Source: Diphasiastrum complanatum (taxonomy: Eukaryota; Streptophyta; Lycopodiopsida; Lycopodiales; Lycopodiaceae). Taken from it: DNA of 64,000 nt. The position numbers and the translations under genes are program-made. Below the pieces are notes generated by a model, which was not told the DNA's origin, ran no database searches, and saw only the letters and a list, made by a program, of their open reading frames with translations. The DNA is taken from positions 51,186,195-51,250,194 of the forward strand of contig CM055097.1 of NCBI GenBank assembly GCA_029204225.1, read 5' to 3'. Shown piece after piece: positions 36,460 through 46,540 of this stretch (its first letter is position 1; each line of letters starts with the position of its first letter).

Positions 36460-38234
36460 ATCTATATATGTTCTGATCTTGATTTAGTACTACTACATCA
36501 TCCTTTGCACCATCATCAATAAAGGGAGGCTGAAGCCTTGCCCTAGCCAGTATACTCAAGATGATTTCTTGTCTGAATCTGTATACCTGGCTTGATGTGT
36601 ACTCAGGAAGTGTAAACTGCAAAATAGAACATTCATGTACTAGTAATGGCTAAAAACATCAACAAAATAGAAAACTAATCATGATTCCAAAAATAAAAAT
36701 AAACAGAATTTATTACCTTAGAAATATCAACATCTTGCTGAAGGTTGAACCACTCAAAAAATAACTTGGCATTGTATAACGTGTACCACCCACAGCTGAA
36801 TGAATCATTTTGCTGTGGTGACTGCAAAATAATTCAGCACAAAAAAAATCAATTATGAAACAGAATGAATTAGAATGAAACAATTACATTAGTATACTGA
36901 TTTCAACATGCTATTAAGAAAGACAGAGTTTACCTCCAAACTCACGATCTCCCAGTCCACGGAATGGGGAACATCTGTAGGAATATATTTACTTAAATAT
37001 GACAGATATATATCTACATCCTTATGCGTATTTTCCGTCGAATTCATCTTGACACAAAAACCTTTGATACTATTATTTACAGATCTCTTAATAGAGATCA
37101 AGTTTAAACTCCAGTGGTCACTGCAAAATAAGATTAAAAGTACTTTAGCGGCAATTCTGAGAGCTATTTAAATTGAAAATGTCAATGTTAATGCATAAAA
37201 CAGGAAGAAGCACTTAATATATCTTACTTGATATAATAAGGAATGACCATATACTTTGTTGTTGGTGTGAATCCACTTGTCAGACACTGTGACAATGTGT
37301 CATTATTTTCCTTGAAGGCCTGGAGCAGAAAGTTACTCAACACTAGCAACTCGTTGGATGAATCTCTTGCAATGTCAAATTTCAAGAGTGTCAACCCGGA
37401 CTCTATCACAGGATCACTGATAGAAGTCCGTCTGTCTTTGAAATCCAAGCAATCTAAAACTCTAAAATTAATACTAAAATCAAGTTCATTTAGTCGAAAA
37501 CAAAAAGGAGTACCAATTTTATCTATAGAATCCAATGTCTTTCTCAAATCTAAGATACTCATCTGAATCTATATATGTATAAAAATTTGGAGGAGGAGGA
37601 GGAAGTGGATGTTTAGTATCTACAAGAATTAAAGCGGTATCCAAAACAATTGTAGCTATATTTACAGCATTATCAACAACAACGTTATCTACAATTGATT
37701 TCGAGTCAGGGTTCACAAAATCTGTGGTGTCTACGATCTTTGCTTTCTTTGGAGCTCTCTTGGGGGCACTCTGCTTCCTAGGACACTTCGTAGAAAGATC
37801 AGTCCTATCTACAGGTGTTGGCCTGAGAGTAGAAGGCTGAGATACGTGCAACCTACAGAACCTATCTCTCATTCTCATCAGGAGCTGAAAATCCTTGGAC
37901 ATTATTGTGACTCTCTTGGAATGAATGGCAAGCAAAAATGAATCTTCGAAAAAAAGACTAAGGTAATCTTCAGCAGCCTCCTGAAGGCACTGAAGAGCAC
38001 TAGATGTAAATCTGACCAGCTGTCCAAGATCATTTCTTGTTATGTTTCGGACAACACAATAGAATGGAGCCGTTGGATCAACAGCGCAGTTGATCTATGG
38101 TACTTGCGTATCTCAGAGAGCCACCTGTTACGGTTGCGCGTTCTATGTCTAGCAGGAGGGGTAATGGCCACCGCAGGGGCTGAGGATGATCCAGGAGAGA
38201 AGAAGTCCCTCTTGGTCTGCTTTCTCCTATCCAT
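36460..38234 (-). pseudogene. Gene C, copy II: histone H3 (CENH3-like) fold fused to ULP1-type protease
   Basis: The ATG at 38234 opens a basic N-tail (MDRRKQTKRDFFSPG, then RHRTRNRNRW). A histone H3 fold follows at about 38120-37855: EIRKYHRSTALLI, APFYCVVRNI, RFTSSAL, LQEAAEDY, LFFEDSFLLAIHSKRVTIM, KDFQLL. Loop 1 is one residue longer than canonical H3, as in CENH3. The frame then runs on through PVDRTDLST, a basic linker (APKRAPKKAK), an acidic-aliphatic stretch and the C48 protease. That protease has IPYYIK, DHWSLNLISI (His), PQQNDSFSCGW (Gln and Cys), and an Asn (KMNSTEN) where Asp is usual. Introns: 37121-37227, 36822-36933 and about 36617-36716. One-base shifts lie near 38071 and 37540. 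ULP1 enzymes cut SUMO or similar isopeptides in the nucleus. Confidence 0.8.
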
Positions 38235-38310
38235 GGATGTGTACTATGCAATAGCAGACTTGCGCGCAATGGGGAGGATGAGAATGGAAGGCTGCTAAAA
38301 ATCTCGTAGA

Positions 38311-38506
38311 GGACCGATATGTACGGAAGGAACGCATGGTATATCGGACCTGTGCGAGCTGAATATAATAGAAAGAAATTAATTCTGAATAAACACGCAC
38401 AAGTGCGATACAGGGGGACACGTAGGCAGGTGTATCGGACCTATGCGCATGAAAGGCGGTGGGTGAAAATTCGAGTGTGAAGGACGCGCACAAGTGCGAT
38501 ATGCGG
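38311..38506 (-). repeat. Motif array in the gene C leader, copy II
   Basis: Copies in alternating orientation include GTATATCGGACCTGTGCG (38339-38356), GCACAAGTGCGATA (about 38397-38410), GTATCGGACCTATGCGC (38432-38448) and GCGCACAAGTGCGATAT (38486-38502). They are the same motif family as copy I, but CAAGCGC has become ACAAGTGC or TATGCGC. Confidence 0.75.
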
Positions 38507-38539
38507 AGCGAAAAAAAAAAGTGAAAAAAAAGCATCGAA

Positions 38540-38845
38540 GTTTGTGATTCTATATCCTGGTTTGCACGTGTGAAAGAATGTCCAATCACACGTGTGGGAG
38601 TTGTACGAACAAATGATAGAGCAACACGTGTCACGCCGTCACTTTACACATGTGGGATTTGTACGAGCAAATGATAGAGCGACACGTGTTTTTGAGCACA
38701 CGAATGAACACGTGACATGTGTCCAATTGTCATTTCACATGTGTCCAGTCATCACCTCGCATGTGCCAGTAGCTGTAGTCGAATCAAAAGTAGACATGTG
38801 TCCATTGACCGTTGACCGCACGTGCAAAAATTTAGTATAAATGGC
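38540..38845. promoter_or_regulatory. Bidirectional promoter of genes B and C, copy II, with G-box cluster
   Basis: Six CACGTG hexamers are at 38565, 38589, 38625, 38683, 38709 and 38819. A direct tandem repeat of about 57 bp (38593-38631 and 38650-38689) carries ttgtacgaacaaatgatag and acacgtgt. To the right, CGTGCAAAAATTT (38821-38833) precedes TATAAAT (38836-38842), serving gene B. The minus strand near 38550 has gatatagaatc, a weak TATA for gene C. Confidence 0.6.
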
Positions 38846-38892
38846 ACGAAAATCGATTAATTTTTTTACCTTTTTCCGTTATCAAAATTCGC

Positions 38893-39059
38893 AGCATATC
38901 ACTCTTGTGCGCGTGCTTTGTTGACCGTTTGTACTCAACGACACCTACTTGCGTTCAAGTGCAATATTCGGTATCTCGAGCCGTACATATCTCTCTTGTG
39001 CGCCATCTTGATAGTTAGTTTTCTTTCTCATCTCCCTCATGCACAAGTGCAATATTCAC
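38893..39059 (+). repeat. Motif array in the gene B leader, copy II
   Basis: Four copies in strict alternation: CATATCACTCTTGTGCGC (38895-38912, forward), TTCAAGTGCAATATTCGG (38954-38971, inverse), CATATCTCTCTTGTGCGC (38986-39003, forward) and GCACAAGTGCAATATTCAC (39041-39059, inverse). They can fold as two hairpins in the leader just before the ATG at 39069. Confidence 0.75.
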
Positions 39060-39068
39060 TTTATTTCG

Positions 39069-40574
39069 ATGGCCTCTTCCTCAGGATCCTCACGAGATTC
39101 AAGCTTGAGTTCATTTCTTAGTAGATTTGGGATTATTGAAAATCTGGACTACTTCCACAGCCTATTCAGGCCATATCTACATGTTTTTAGGACTGCACAA
39201 CCAAATTCTGACGTTTTTTATCAACATTATGTTAGATTCAGAGATATATTTAGTAAGCTTGTTTTCTCCATAGGCTCACTCCAGTACATGCATTATACTG
39301 ATCTGGTTCACTTCTTCCCAGCTTTCAGACATAGACTGGATAGAATGTTCACCAAATTGTTTGATCTTTTCAAAAGCAGTCCATTGTGTCCTTATTGCAA
39401 CAAGAAATGTCGATTGGTTGAATATCAGAGTGGTTTCGTACTTTTTTTGTTAGTTCAGATCCCAGATGATGATGAAATTTCTGTTGCTGACCCTCCCTTT
39501 TCATCATCCTCCGTTCAGTCAGCTATTAAAGACATCAGTCACTTTCTTATCGACACTCATGATATAGAAAGTGACTTTATAAATATAAATACTGATTCTC
39601 TATGGGATTCTTTTATTGGCCAAAATACATCTGCTGATGAATCCAACCCTACAGAGGATTCTAAATGTCTATTCAATTTGCCTGTATATTATATTAATGA
39701 CGATGTATATTTTACTATTGCTGATTTATGTAAATTTTTTGACTATCGTGAAGACGAGGTTCTATGTTTATTATCCGGCACAATTTCCAAATTCTCCTAC
39801 TTTGTAGATTTTGAAATAGATGATCTTGTTGCTGGTATTGATTTTGATGATGAGGAGAGAATTATGACTGCTGAAGAATGCTTGACTAAGACTTTATCAA
39901 ATATAGCCGAGGATGGGCGAGGGAGACCATCCGATGAAGAATTCACGGCATTTCAATCCCAAATGGGCTTCCCTCGTCCATCATTATTGCATTTCACAGA
40001 TGATTCCAGTTCAGTACGTGGTCATTAGGTTGATCATCCTAATTTGGTTGTTGTTGATGATGAAGAATGTGTAACTGTTTAAACTTCCTTGGATTACAAT
40101 ATTTCTAATCACTGAATGTGTTTTTGCTAACAGATTTTCTATTGTAGGATGCTCTCATAATAGATGATTTTGCTGTGAGACGAGGTGGTTTCAGACAACA
40201 TGCATCGTCTTTCCATAGGGATAGTGGACTTGGCCACTATCTTAGGCATTTCCTGAAGAATGAGATCTGTATTGCTCATTCCAAGCTGAGCCCAGTCGGG
40301 GAGACTCTTATAATGGCAGTTAAAGCTTTATCATTTTACCTAGGAGGACATAAATTTGTAAAGACAAATAAAATCATTTTTGTCTTATGTTTTGAACATT
40401 TTAGGCTTTACTGATGGGAATGTTCCTTTAAGGAGCTCCCATTATTCATTGTATTCCACTTATATTGAGCTTAGTGGAAATGAATAATGCACATCTATTA
40501 GATGCATACGCTAGCAGAGAATTTCTTCATGACAATACTGCCATAGAATCTGACACAAGATCTAATGATGAATA
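39069..40574 (+). pseudogene. Gene B, copy II: Cys-cluster acidic protein, near intact
   Basis: ATG at 39069 (MASSSGSSRDSSLSSFL). An N-terminal helical region (DYFHSLFRPYLHVF, HYTDLVHFFPAF, RLDRMFTKLFDLF) ends in CPYCNKKC, which could bind a metal as a CxxC...C cluster. A long acidic middle (DDDEISVADP, DHDIESDF-type runs, DFDDEERIM) follows, then PSDEEFTAFQSQMGF. One in-frame TAG sits at 40026. The intron 40071-40147 (GTAACT...TTGTAG) matches the intron position of copy I. The second exon has DDFAVRRGG, LGHYLRHFLKNEICIAHSK and MAVKALSFYLGGH, then a frame change near 40390. Function unknown. The GH[YH] and AHSK block is the best marker for database searching. Confidence 0.6.
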
Positions 40575-40689
40575 GTTGACACTTTGTATTTTGGTATAAT
40601 ACAATCAATACATTTACATTGAGTATTTCTCCTTTCTTGTTCAATGAATTTGCAAAGCAATTTTGAACTTGTCATGATTTGATGATCTT

Positions 40690-43350
40690 GTACTCAACAA
40701 TCATCTAATTTTCTCTTCTTGGATGAACTTGCATGCTTTTCTAAACTTGTTGTATTGTGTGGACTTTGTTATATGTCGAATTTGAACTCTGCGGTAGAAC
40801 CACTAAAACAATTGACAAATGTAGTTTTGTTTTTCATTGGTTCCTCCATGTTGTGTATTTCGATGAAATGCTGCTCGTGCTTGCTAGTGTGACTTCTCCA
40901 TCCCTTGTGATGACCATACACTCAAGCTTCCATATGTATTTGCAAAAAATGTTGTATGATCTCTTAGTATGTGCTGCATATGTCAAAATCATAATGTTAG
41001 TCTTATGTTTGGATCTAAATATATACTTAAATTTGAAAGCATTCTAAGAATTTAATACTAACCATGTAATGAGTGATGTGATCATCTCCCCATGCTTTTG
41101 ATATCACATTAACAAACTTGACACAAGTCCTTTGGACAGCTTTATTATCAATATCAGAGTATTTTTCTTTTCTTAAAATAGCAATCATACTATCAAGCTT
41201 TTTCCATACATCAACTTTTAGTACTCTGGTTTTGACGTCTTTCTCGAAGTCTTGAGTAGCAGCAATAATATCTGTCTCGACTGAGTGTTGAATATTAGAA
41301 GCCCTACCAGTATGATTTGATAGGAAACGACGTGCTTTTGCTCCTCCTATGCTTGGCTTAGTTGGCATGTTCCCATTCTTTCCTGAAAGCTTTTCATCTT
41401 TTTTAATTTTGACATGTCCTTTATGGAGTCCTGCTTTTGATAAAACATCTTCTAATCGAGAGATAGCTTCCTTTGCTAATGATGCTGGCTTAGTATTCCA
41501 AGCAAAAACTATATGAAGATAAATGATCTTTTCTATTAATCTAACTTCTACATGAAGAGTGCAAACATGCACATTTTTTAAGGGGATAGGTAGCACAGGC
41601 TTCCAGTTTGGATCTGCATATTATTTAGTAATTCCTGTGCTCCTAGTTACATCTTTTGCCATTTTCATACAGTACAAACAAGGGTGTTTTGATGTAGCAT
41701 CGTGAGAGACATTATACATACATTTCAATGTTTTCAAATCACCTGCTAAGTGCCATTCAACATTGAAGTCTCCAACTCATGGAACATTGAGAAGTCCTCC
41801 ATCCATATGGTCCTTGATGATCCTAGGATAAGATGTCCTTGAGAATATCCATGATAATATATCATGATCCTCTTTTAGCACCTGTCCAAACAAATTAATC
41901 AGACTTAATTTACAATGTATTAATACTATTCAATGAATGTAATGTAATAATGAGGCTAGTTACCTGAAACGTTGCCAACCACCATATATCATTTGCTGAC
42001 TGGACACTGAATCTGAAATATTTTTGGTTTTCTGTTTGTGATAGAGTACCATTCATGAGAGCTATACTAGCCCTCTCCATCTTCTGCCCTTTCACAATTT
42101 TTGACTCATCTAACTTTAGTACTATGATTATTTTGCCATTCACCTTTTCATAGGTTATATCATAGAATGTGATGATGTATCTCAGCAAGTAGTTTAGATC
42201 AACAAATAAATTGTTTGATGAATTATAAAATATCGATCTTCCATCAGTTTCATACACCTCCTCAATATGAAATGGAGTTCCAGTGATCTTATGCATACCT
42301 ATGTTTAATGTATCCCTCTCTTTCTTCAAGTGATCTGTCCTAGGGATTGGGACTTTTCTAATTTGAACTTGCTTAAAAGCTTCTCTAATTAGTTTAAAAA
42401 TTGTTGCATATGCTTCTCTGCTAATACCTGCAAAATCACAAGCACCCTGAACTATAGTCTTATCTAAATTTTTTTGAATGTCCACCATCAAAGACTCTAT
42501 TATTTTACACTTTACATTTGAAATCCTATTGTTTATCATGATACGCTCAGTGGATTTGCAAGTCAATACTGTGCCCAATGACATTCCTAGTGAAGCATTG
42601 TCTTTAATATTCTGAAGAGCTACTAATGCAGATCTGCAAAAAAAATAGATAGTTAACAGAATATCACCATAGCTGAAATTAAATCCAAATGTCATTGAAA
42701 AACTTACAAAAATTAGAATATGCTTACTTGAATGCACGGATCCTTCTATTTCGATAACCTCCTTTTGAAAGCATTTGAATATCCTTGCAACTGTTTTGCT
42801 TTCGCTTCTTACTTTCAGCTTTCTTCTTTGCCAAATCCACATCCTTCAATAATTGTAAGTTTTCAATATGAATAGACTATAAGACTGATTGCATTTGCTC
42901 TAGTTCTGATTTGATATTGATTGTTATCTTCTATAATGATTCATTATTATTTTTAAGTTGTTCATTTTCTTCTAATGTCTTTTGGAGATGACAATCTCTA
43001 TTCTGACAATAAGAGGATATCCGAATTAACTCACCTTCTAAAAAGTGAACTTTATTCATATGAAGTTGTTTTCCATGGTTCTGCAATCTTTCACAATATC
43101 CTAGTAATCCACTATGTCCATTGCATATCCATGTAACTAAATGAATTATTGAAGAGAACGTGGGATGTGTCAAAGTGCTTGGATCTTGTGGATATAATGT
43201 TCCATCTATCCACAAATCCAAGTTTTTTTTTCCTTCTGCCTTGTAACGAGAACGATCCTCAGCAAATATTTGAATTCCTTTGCCTCCTCTTCTCTGCAAA
43301 GGTGCCAAATCAATAGGGATATCCACATGTAGATGATAGAATGTCATCAT
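40690..43350 (-). pseudogene. Gene A, copy II: candidate DDE-type transposase
   Basis: The ATG at 43350 starts MMTFYHLHVDIP. The same order as copy I follows: DLWIDGTLYPQDPSTLTHP, a coiled coil (LQKTLEENEQLKNNNES), KKRKQNS, then an intron after RRIRAFK. Next come VQGACDFAGISREAYATIFK, VNGKIIIVLKLDESKIVKG, NDIWWLATFQ, WHLAGDLKTLKCMYN with HPCLYC, and CTLHVEVRLIEKIIYLH. The end carries SSQGMEKSH and QARAAFH then WFYRRVQIRH. An in-frame TGA near 41778, a TAA near 41630 and a TAG in MEKSH (where copy I has Trp) disable it. Both copies keep the exon ends FQ|VL and HYM. Protein-level conservation despite silent divergence argues for past selection on this protein. Confidence 0.6.
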
Positions 43351-43644
43351 CAAAAAAACAATAGAGTAATCAGTTGCATCAAAGTACTATGACCAGATTC
43401 TCTGAAGCAAAGCAAAGTACTCATCTTTGATTATATTATATACTATGTACGATCAATCCAAACTCCATGCTTGTATACTTGATTCAAATTTGAAAATGTC
43501 GCTCATTTTTTCATTTCAATAGGTAGTTGGCGCTCATATTTCCATTCCAAAGTGATGATGGCATTCATAATTGGAGATGGCACCCATATTTCCATTCTTG
43601 TGGAAGGAATGCATATGTAAACATTTTGCAATTTTTTTTGATTC

Positions 43645-43720
43645 GAACTAGAGATGTGAAATTCGATGAAACAATAACAATGGCTAATGAAGATTAAGTT
43701 AGCTATGAGATTCTCCAAGA
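43645..43720 (+). pseudogene. Short copia integrase-RT linker fragment
   Basis: RDVKFDE, MANED and VSYEIL align at about 85% DNA identity with Copia-4 at 47415-47490. It has one stop. It sits at the unresolved right edge of the four-gene element copy II. Confidence 0.65.
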
Positions 43721-44049
43721 GCACCGCCAGGGACAGCCATCTTTACAGATTAAATCAAGTAGACAATGAGATTGGATCTAGATTTTCAATCAAATCTATC
43801 TCAGATCAGATCTGCTAGATTTTTTCCACTTGACAAGAATCAAATTCCTATATCGTGAAAAAGATTTTGAAATTCAACCAATCGATACTTCTCAAAAATG
43901 AAAAATTTCTCAGAATAAAAAATCAGAATGTATTAAATTTGATCCAAAATTTGACAGGGACTTGATCTGAAAAATCAGAATCCAAAAATAGAACTGGCAA
44001 AAGTTCCCTAGGTGAAGATTCACTCGGTGAAAATTCAGTAGTGCTATTT

Positions 44050-44500
44050 TTGAGAAAAAAAAACTTTCTAATCAAGCTTTTCTGACAAATTGTATGTCTA
44101 CAGATCCTATTCAGAATTGTCTCGCACGCAGGTGGGGACTCGTATTCATTATATTTCATCTTTTGACTTCTTATCTTGCTTACTAGCATTCGACATACAT
44201 TATGCATCAAAGCCAAAAGTATATAGTTCGTGAGTAATTTCGTGTCGCGTCTTGTAACTTACAGATTATAAAAGATTAAACATCTATGACTAATCGTGAA
44301 TTACAAGAGTGGCAGATTAGCCACGATCTAGAATACTTCTGATGATGTCATGACATTAGATTAAATATTTGTACCCCTTGGTACTTGGCTGATCTTCTTG
44401 GCTGTTTGTGGAGCATGACTGATTTCGTGTCATGTCGTGTCACCTTTTGTCAAAGGTTCAGAATTGAAAACTAGCAAAGCTTTGGCATTAGAAACAAAAT
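44050..44500 (-). repeat. Second LTR fragment of the Copia-3 family
   Basis: Collinear with 32380-32920. It shares ttgtctcgcac, cttgcttactagc, ttacaagagtggcagatt then agccacga, and agctagcaaagctttgg or aactagcaaagctttgg. The orientation is the same, so with the LTR at 32019-32890 it could be the other end of one copia split by copy II. Confidence 0.6.
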
Positions 44501-44679
44501 GTTTTTTTAGATGTCTTTTATTTTGATGATTATACTCCTGTCAAAATTGATTCTGATTTCATTTTGTTTGTTGTAGTTGGCATTGAGATTTGAACATTCT
44601 TTTTGTGAAAACAAATAAAAAGGGAGTATCAAATTTTCTGTGTGTAAAAATAAACTCAGTTGAGAATATACAGAGAATT

Positions 44680-45370
44680 TGATTCTCTACTTTATGATGT
44701 CGTTCGAAAAATACCGACAATGGCAAGTTCTATTGGGGAAATAACCATAAAATTTCTTAATGTATATAATATTTATCATTGATATGCATCTTTTTTTCAT
44801 TTTAAATCTCTCGTCGTAGCATGAATAAATTATATATTTTAATATTAACAATTTTCGTTCAATATCTACAGTCTGTATAGCAAAAGGATGCTTTTAGTTG
44901 TGCATGGTTTGTGTTGTACAATACGAATCTATTTTTTGAGTGGTACAATCTACAGCTCGATGGTGATATTGACAAGGTAATATCTTGTTCATTTGTTGTT
45001 CTTTTCATTCTAATTCCTATTTCTTTAGTGTCATTGTTAGTAAATTGCTCATTCACCTTGTTTGTGATGATAGTTCACTGTTGACTCGTACAATCCCAAT
45101 AAAGTGTATAGATTGCGGCAAGAGTTGATCAAAAAATTTGTATTGAATGGTGAAAGTTTTGTTCTAGAGCTTGAGGGCACAAAAAGAAATGTTGCTCCTG
45201 CCTTAGCAACCTTTTAGGTTGCTCAGAGTGCAGATCTTATAATATACGATCAAAGAGACATAGAAGTCCTTTCTAATAAAGAGGAAGGTGAAATAATAGT
45301 ACAAGAGATTGTTGTCTATACAGCTCATGATACTGTTATAGAAAATAAAGAAAAAGTTACTGAATAGGAT
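44680..45370 (+). pseudogene. Gene C, copy III: C-terminal ULP1 fragment
   Basis: An RKIPTMASS block corresponds to SKYIPTDVPHS of copy II. After an acceptor (tatctacag) comes the catalytic segment KDAFSCAWFVLYN with FFEWYNLQ, matching NDSFSCGWYTLYN and FFEWFNLQ. The Cys is retained, but the usual following Gly is Ala and a TAG precedes it. An intron follows at about 44980-45073, then VYRLRQELI and a tail containing IYDQRDIEVLSNKEEG, ending VTE then stop. The upstream His region is missing. It is convergent with the gene D fragment at its right, as in copy II. Confidence 0.65.
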
Positions 45371-45732
45371 TTCAAATGTACATAAATGTGTATATATTAC
45401 CATCCAAAAAAGGAGTTACAATCTTACATGTATTCGACCCATATATGAGATTTTTATTGATATCAATATAGATTGTTACAATCAAGTTGTGTCCATAGTA
45501 CAATACTATATTGCAATTTTCTAGATTGATAAGAAACAAGAATCTTGTTTCATTTCAATAATGATGATCGACATGTATTTTCTGATAATAAATCTCAGTG
45601 TTCTTCCATTAGTTGGATAGTTTTGCCAATCTCTGATCTCGAGCTCATATCTTTCACAAACCTGCATAAATTTAATACAAAGTATGTTACATTTAGTATA
45701 AAGATTATACGAGCAATTTTTAAAAGAAACTA

Positions 45733-46490
45733 TTAGTAAAGAATAGAGTATTTATAGTTACTTACGAGTTTACGATCAGAAATGAATATGAAGCCTGAAG
45801 ATATATGCAACAATAGTTCCTTCTTGATGTAATTCAGACTCCAATCTTCTTCCACCTCAATATAAGTCAAAAATACATCATTGTATACTTTTTCTATATT
45901 TTTTTGTTCAAAATATCCATTGGCTTCCAAGTCTTGATTGAGTGGCACCCATTGACTTTTGATATTTTTCCATTTTTTATAATGGAAACATAAGATCAAC
46001 ATTTTCTTTTCTATTTGGTAACAGAGCACATGGAAGACATTTTAACTATGCATTCTATATCTCCATCGAATTTTTTGTCCCAGCCTTCATCCATAAGTTC
46101 AGATAATAAACTATTTGATAAATTTTTGCATACAAACATCGTCCACAAATATATTTAAAAATATGAACAAACTTAATCGAACTATTTTTTGATCGCGTGT
46201 TTATCTTTAATGAAGTTTTTACATCGTTATACAACTTGCAACAAAATGATTATGAAACTACAACATCTGAGCAACCCATTCATCACTTCCAAAACTAGGT
46301 AATGGAATTGGCACTATTTGCCTAAAATCTCCTTTTGTATCAGGAATGTACATAGATTTTATAAAAAAAAATTTCACAATCAACAAGATCTTTTACAGTT
46401 CTATCTATATATTACAATTGGAGGATTCTTGTAAGTAGAACTAGACCTGGCTATAGAAAATTCATTACAAGAGGATGTAAAAACCTTAAG
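45733..46490 (-). pseudogene. Gene D, copy III: C-terminal fragment
   Basis: The minus strand shows CYQIEKKMLILCFHYKKWK, WVPLNQDLEANGY and YIEVEEDWSLNYIKKEL. These align with RYHIKKQMLSLTFSYQRYK, WLPLDQDFELNGH and MVEVEEHWKLDFIRTEL of copy II. Further right, about 46330-46260, IPLPSF and SDEW recur out of frame. Divergence is far greater than between copies II and IV, so this is an older or different subfamily. Confidence 0.65.
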
Positions 46491-46540
46491 TTTCTATTTT
46501 AAAGCTTTAGCATTTTTCCTTGCACTTTTAGACTACTGCA

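Larger units (their letters stand above)
34445..43640 (+). mobile_element. Four-gene DNA element, copy II (all four genes)
   Basis: The most complete copy: gene D (+, 34911-36120), gene C with a histone H3 fold (-, 38234-36460), a divergent promoter, gene B (+, 39069-40574) and gene A (-, 43350-40690). Genes form two convergent pairs. The left end is well set, because copy IV shares sequence from the same base (34445 = 50385) although their flanks differ. The right end is not resolved; a foreign copia piece starts at about 43645. No LTR, RT or primer site belongs to it. All four genes carry stops or frameshifts. Confidence 0.65.

Noticed and set aside
37224-37566. Plus-strand frame of 107 codons opposite gene C
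   Set aside because: Shadow of the ULP1 coding exon on the minus strand, whose residues continue into DHWSL after a good intron.
22225-43350. Genes A-D as host genes
   Set aside because: Multiple copies in differing flanks, inverted and truncated, with shared intergenic motifs, indicate a mobile element.
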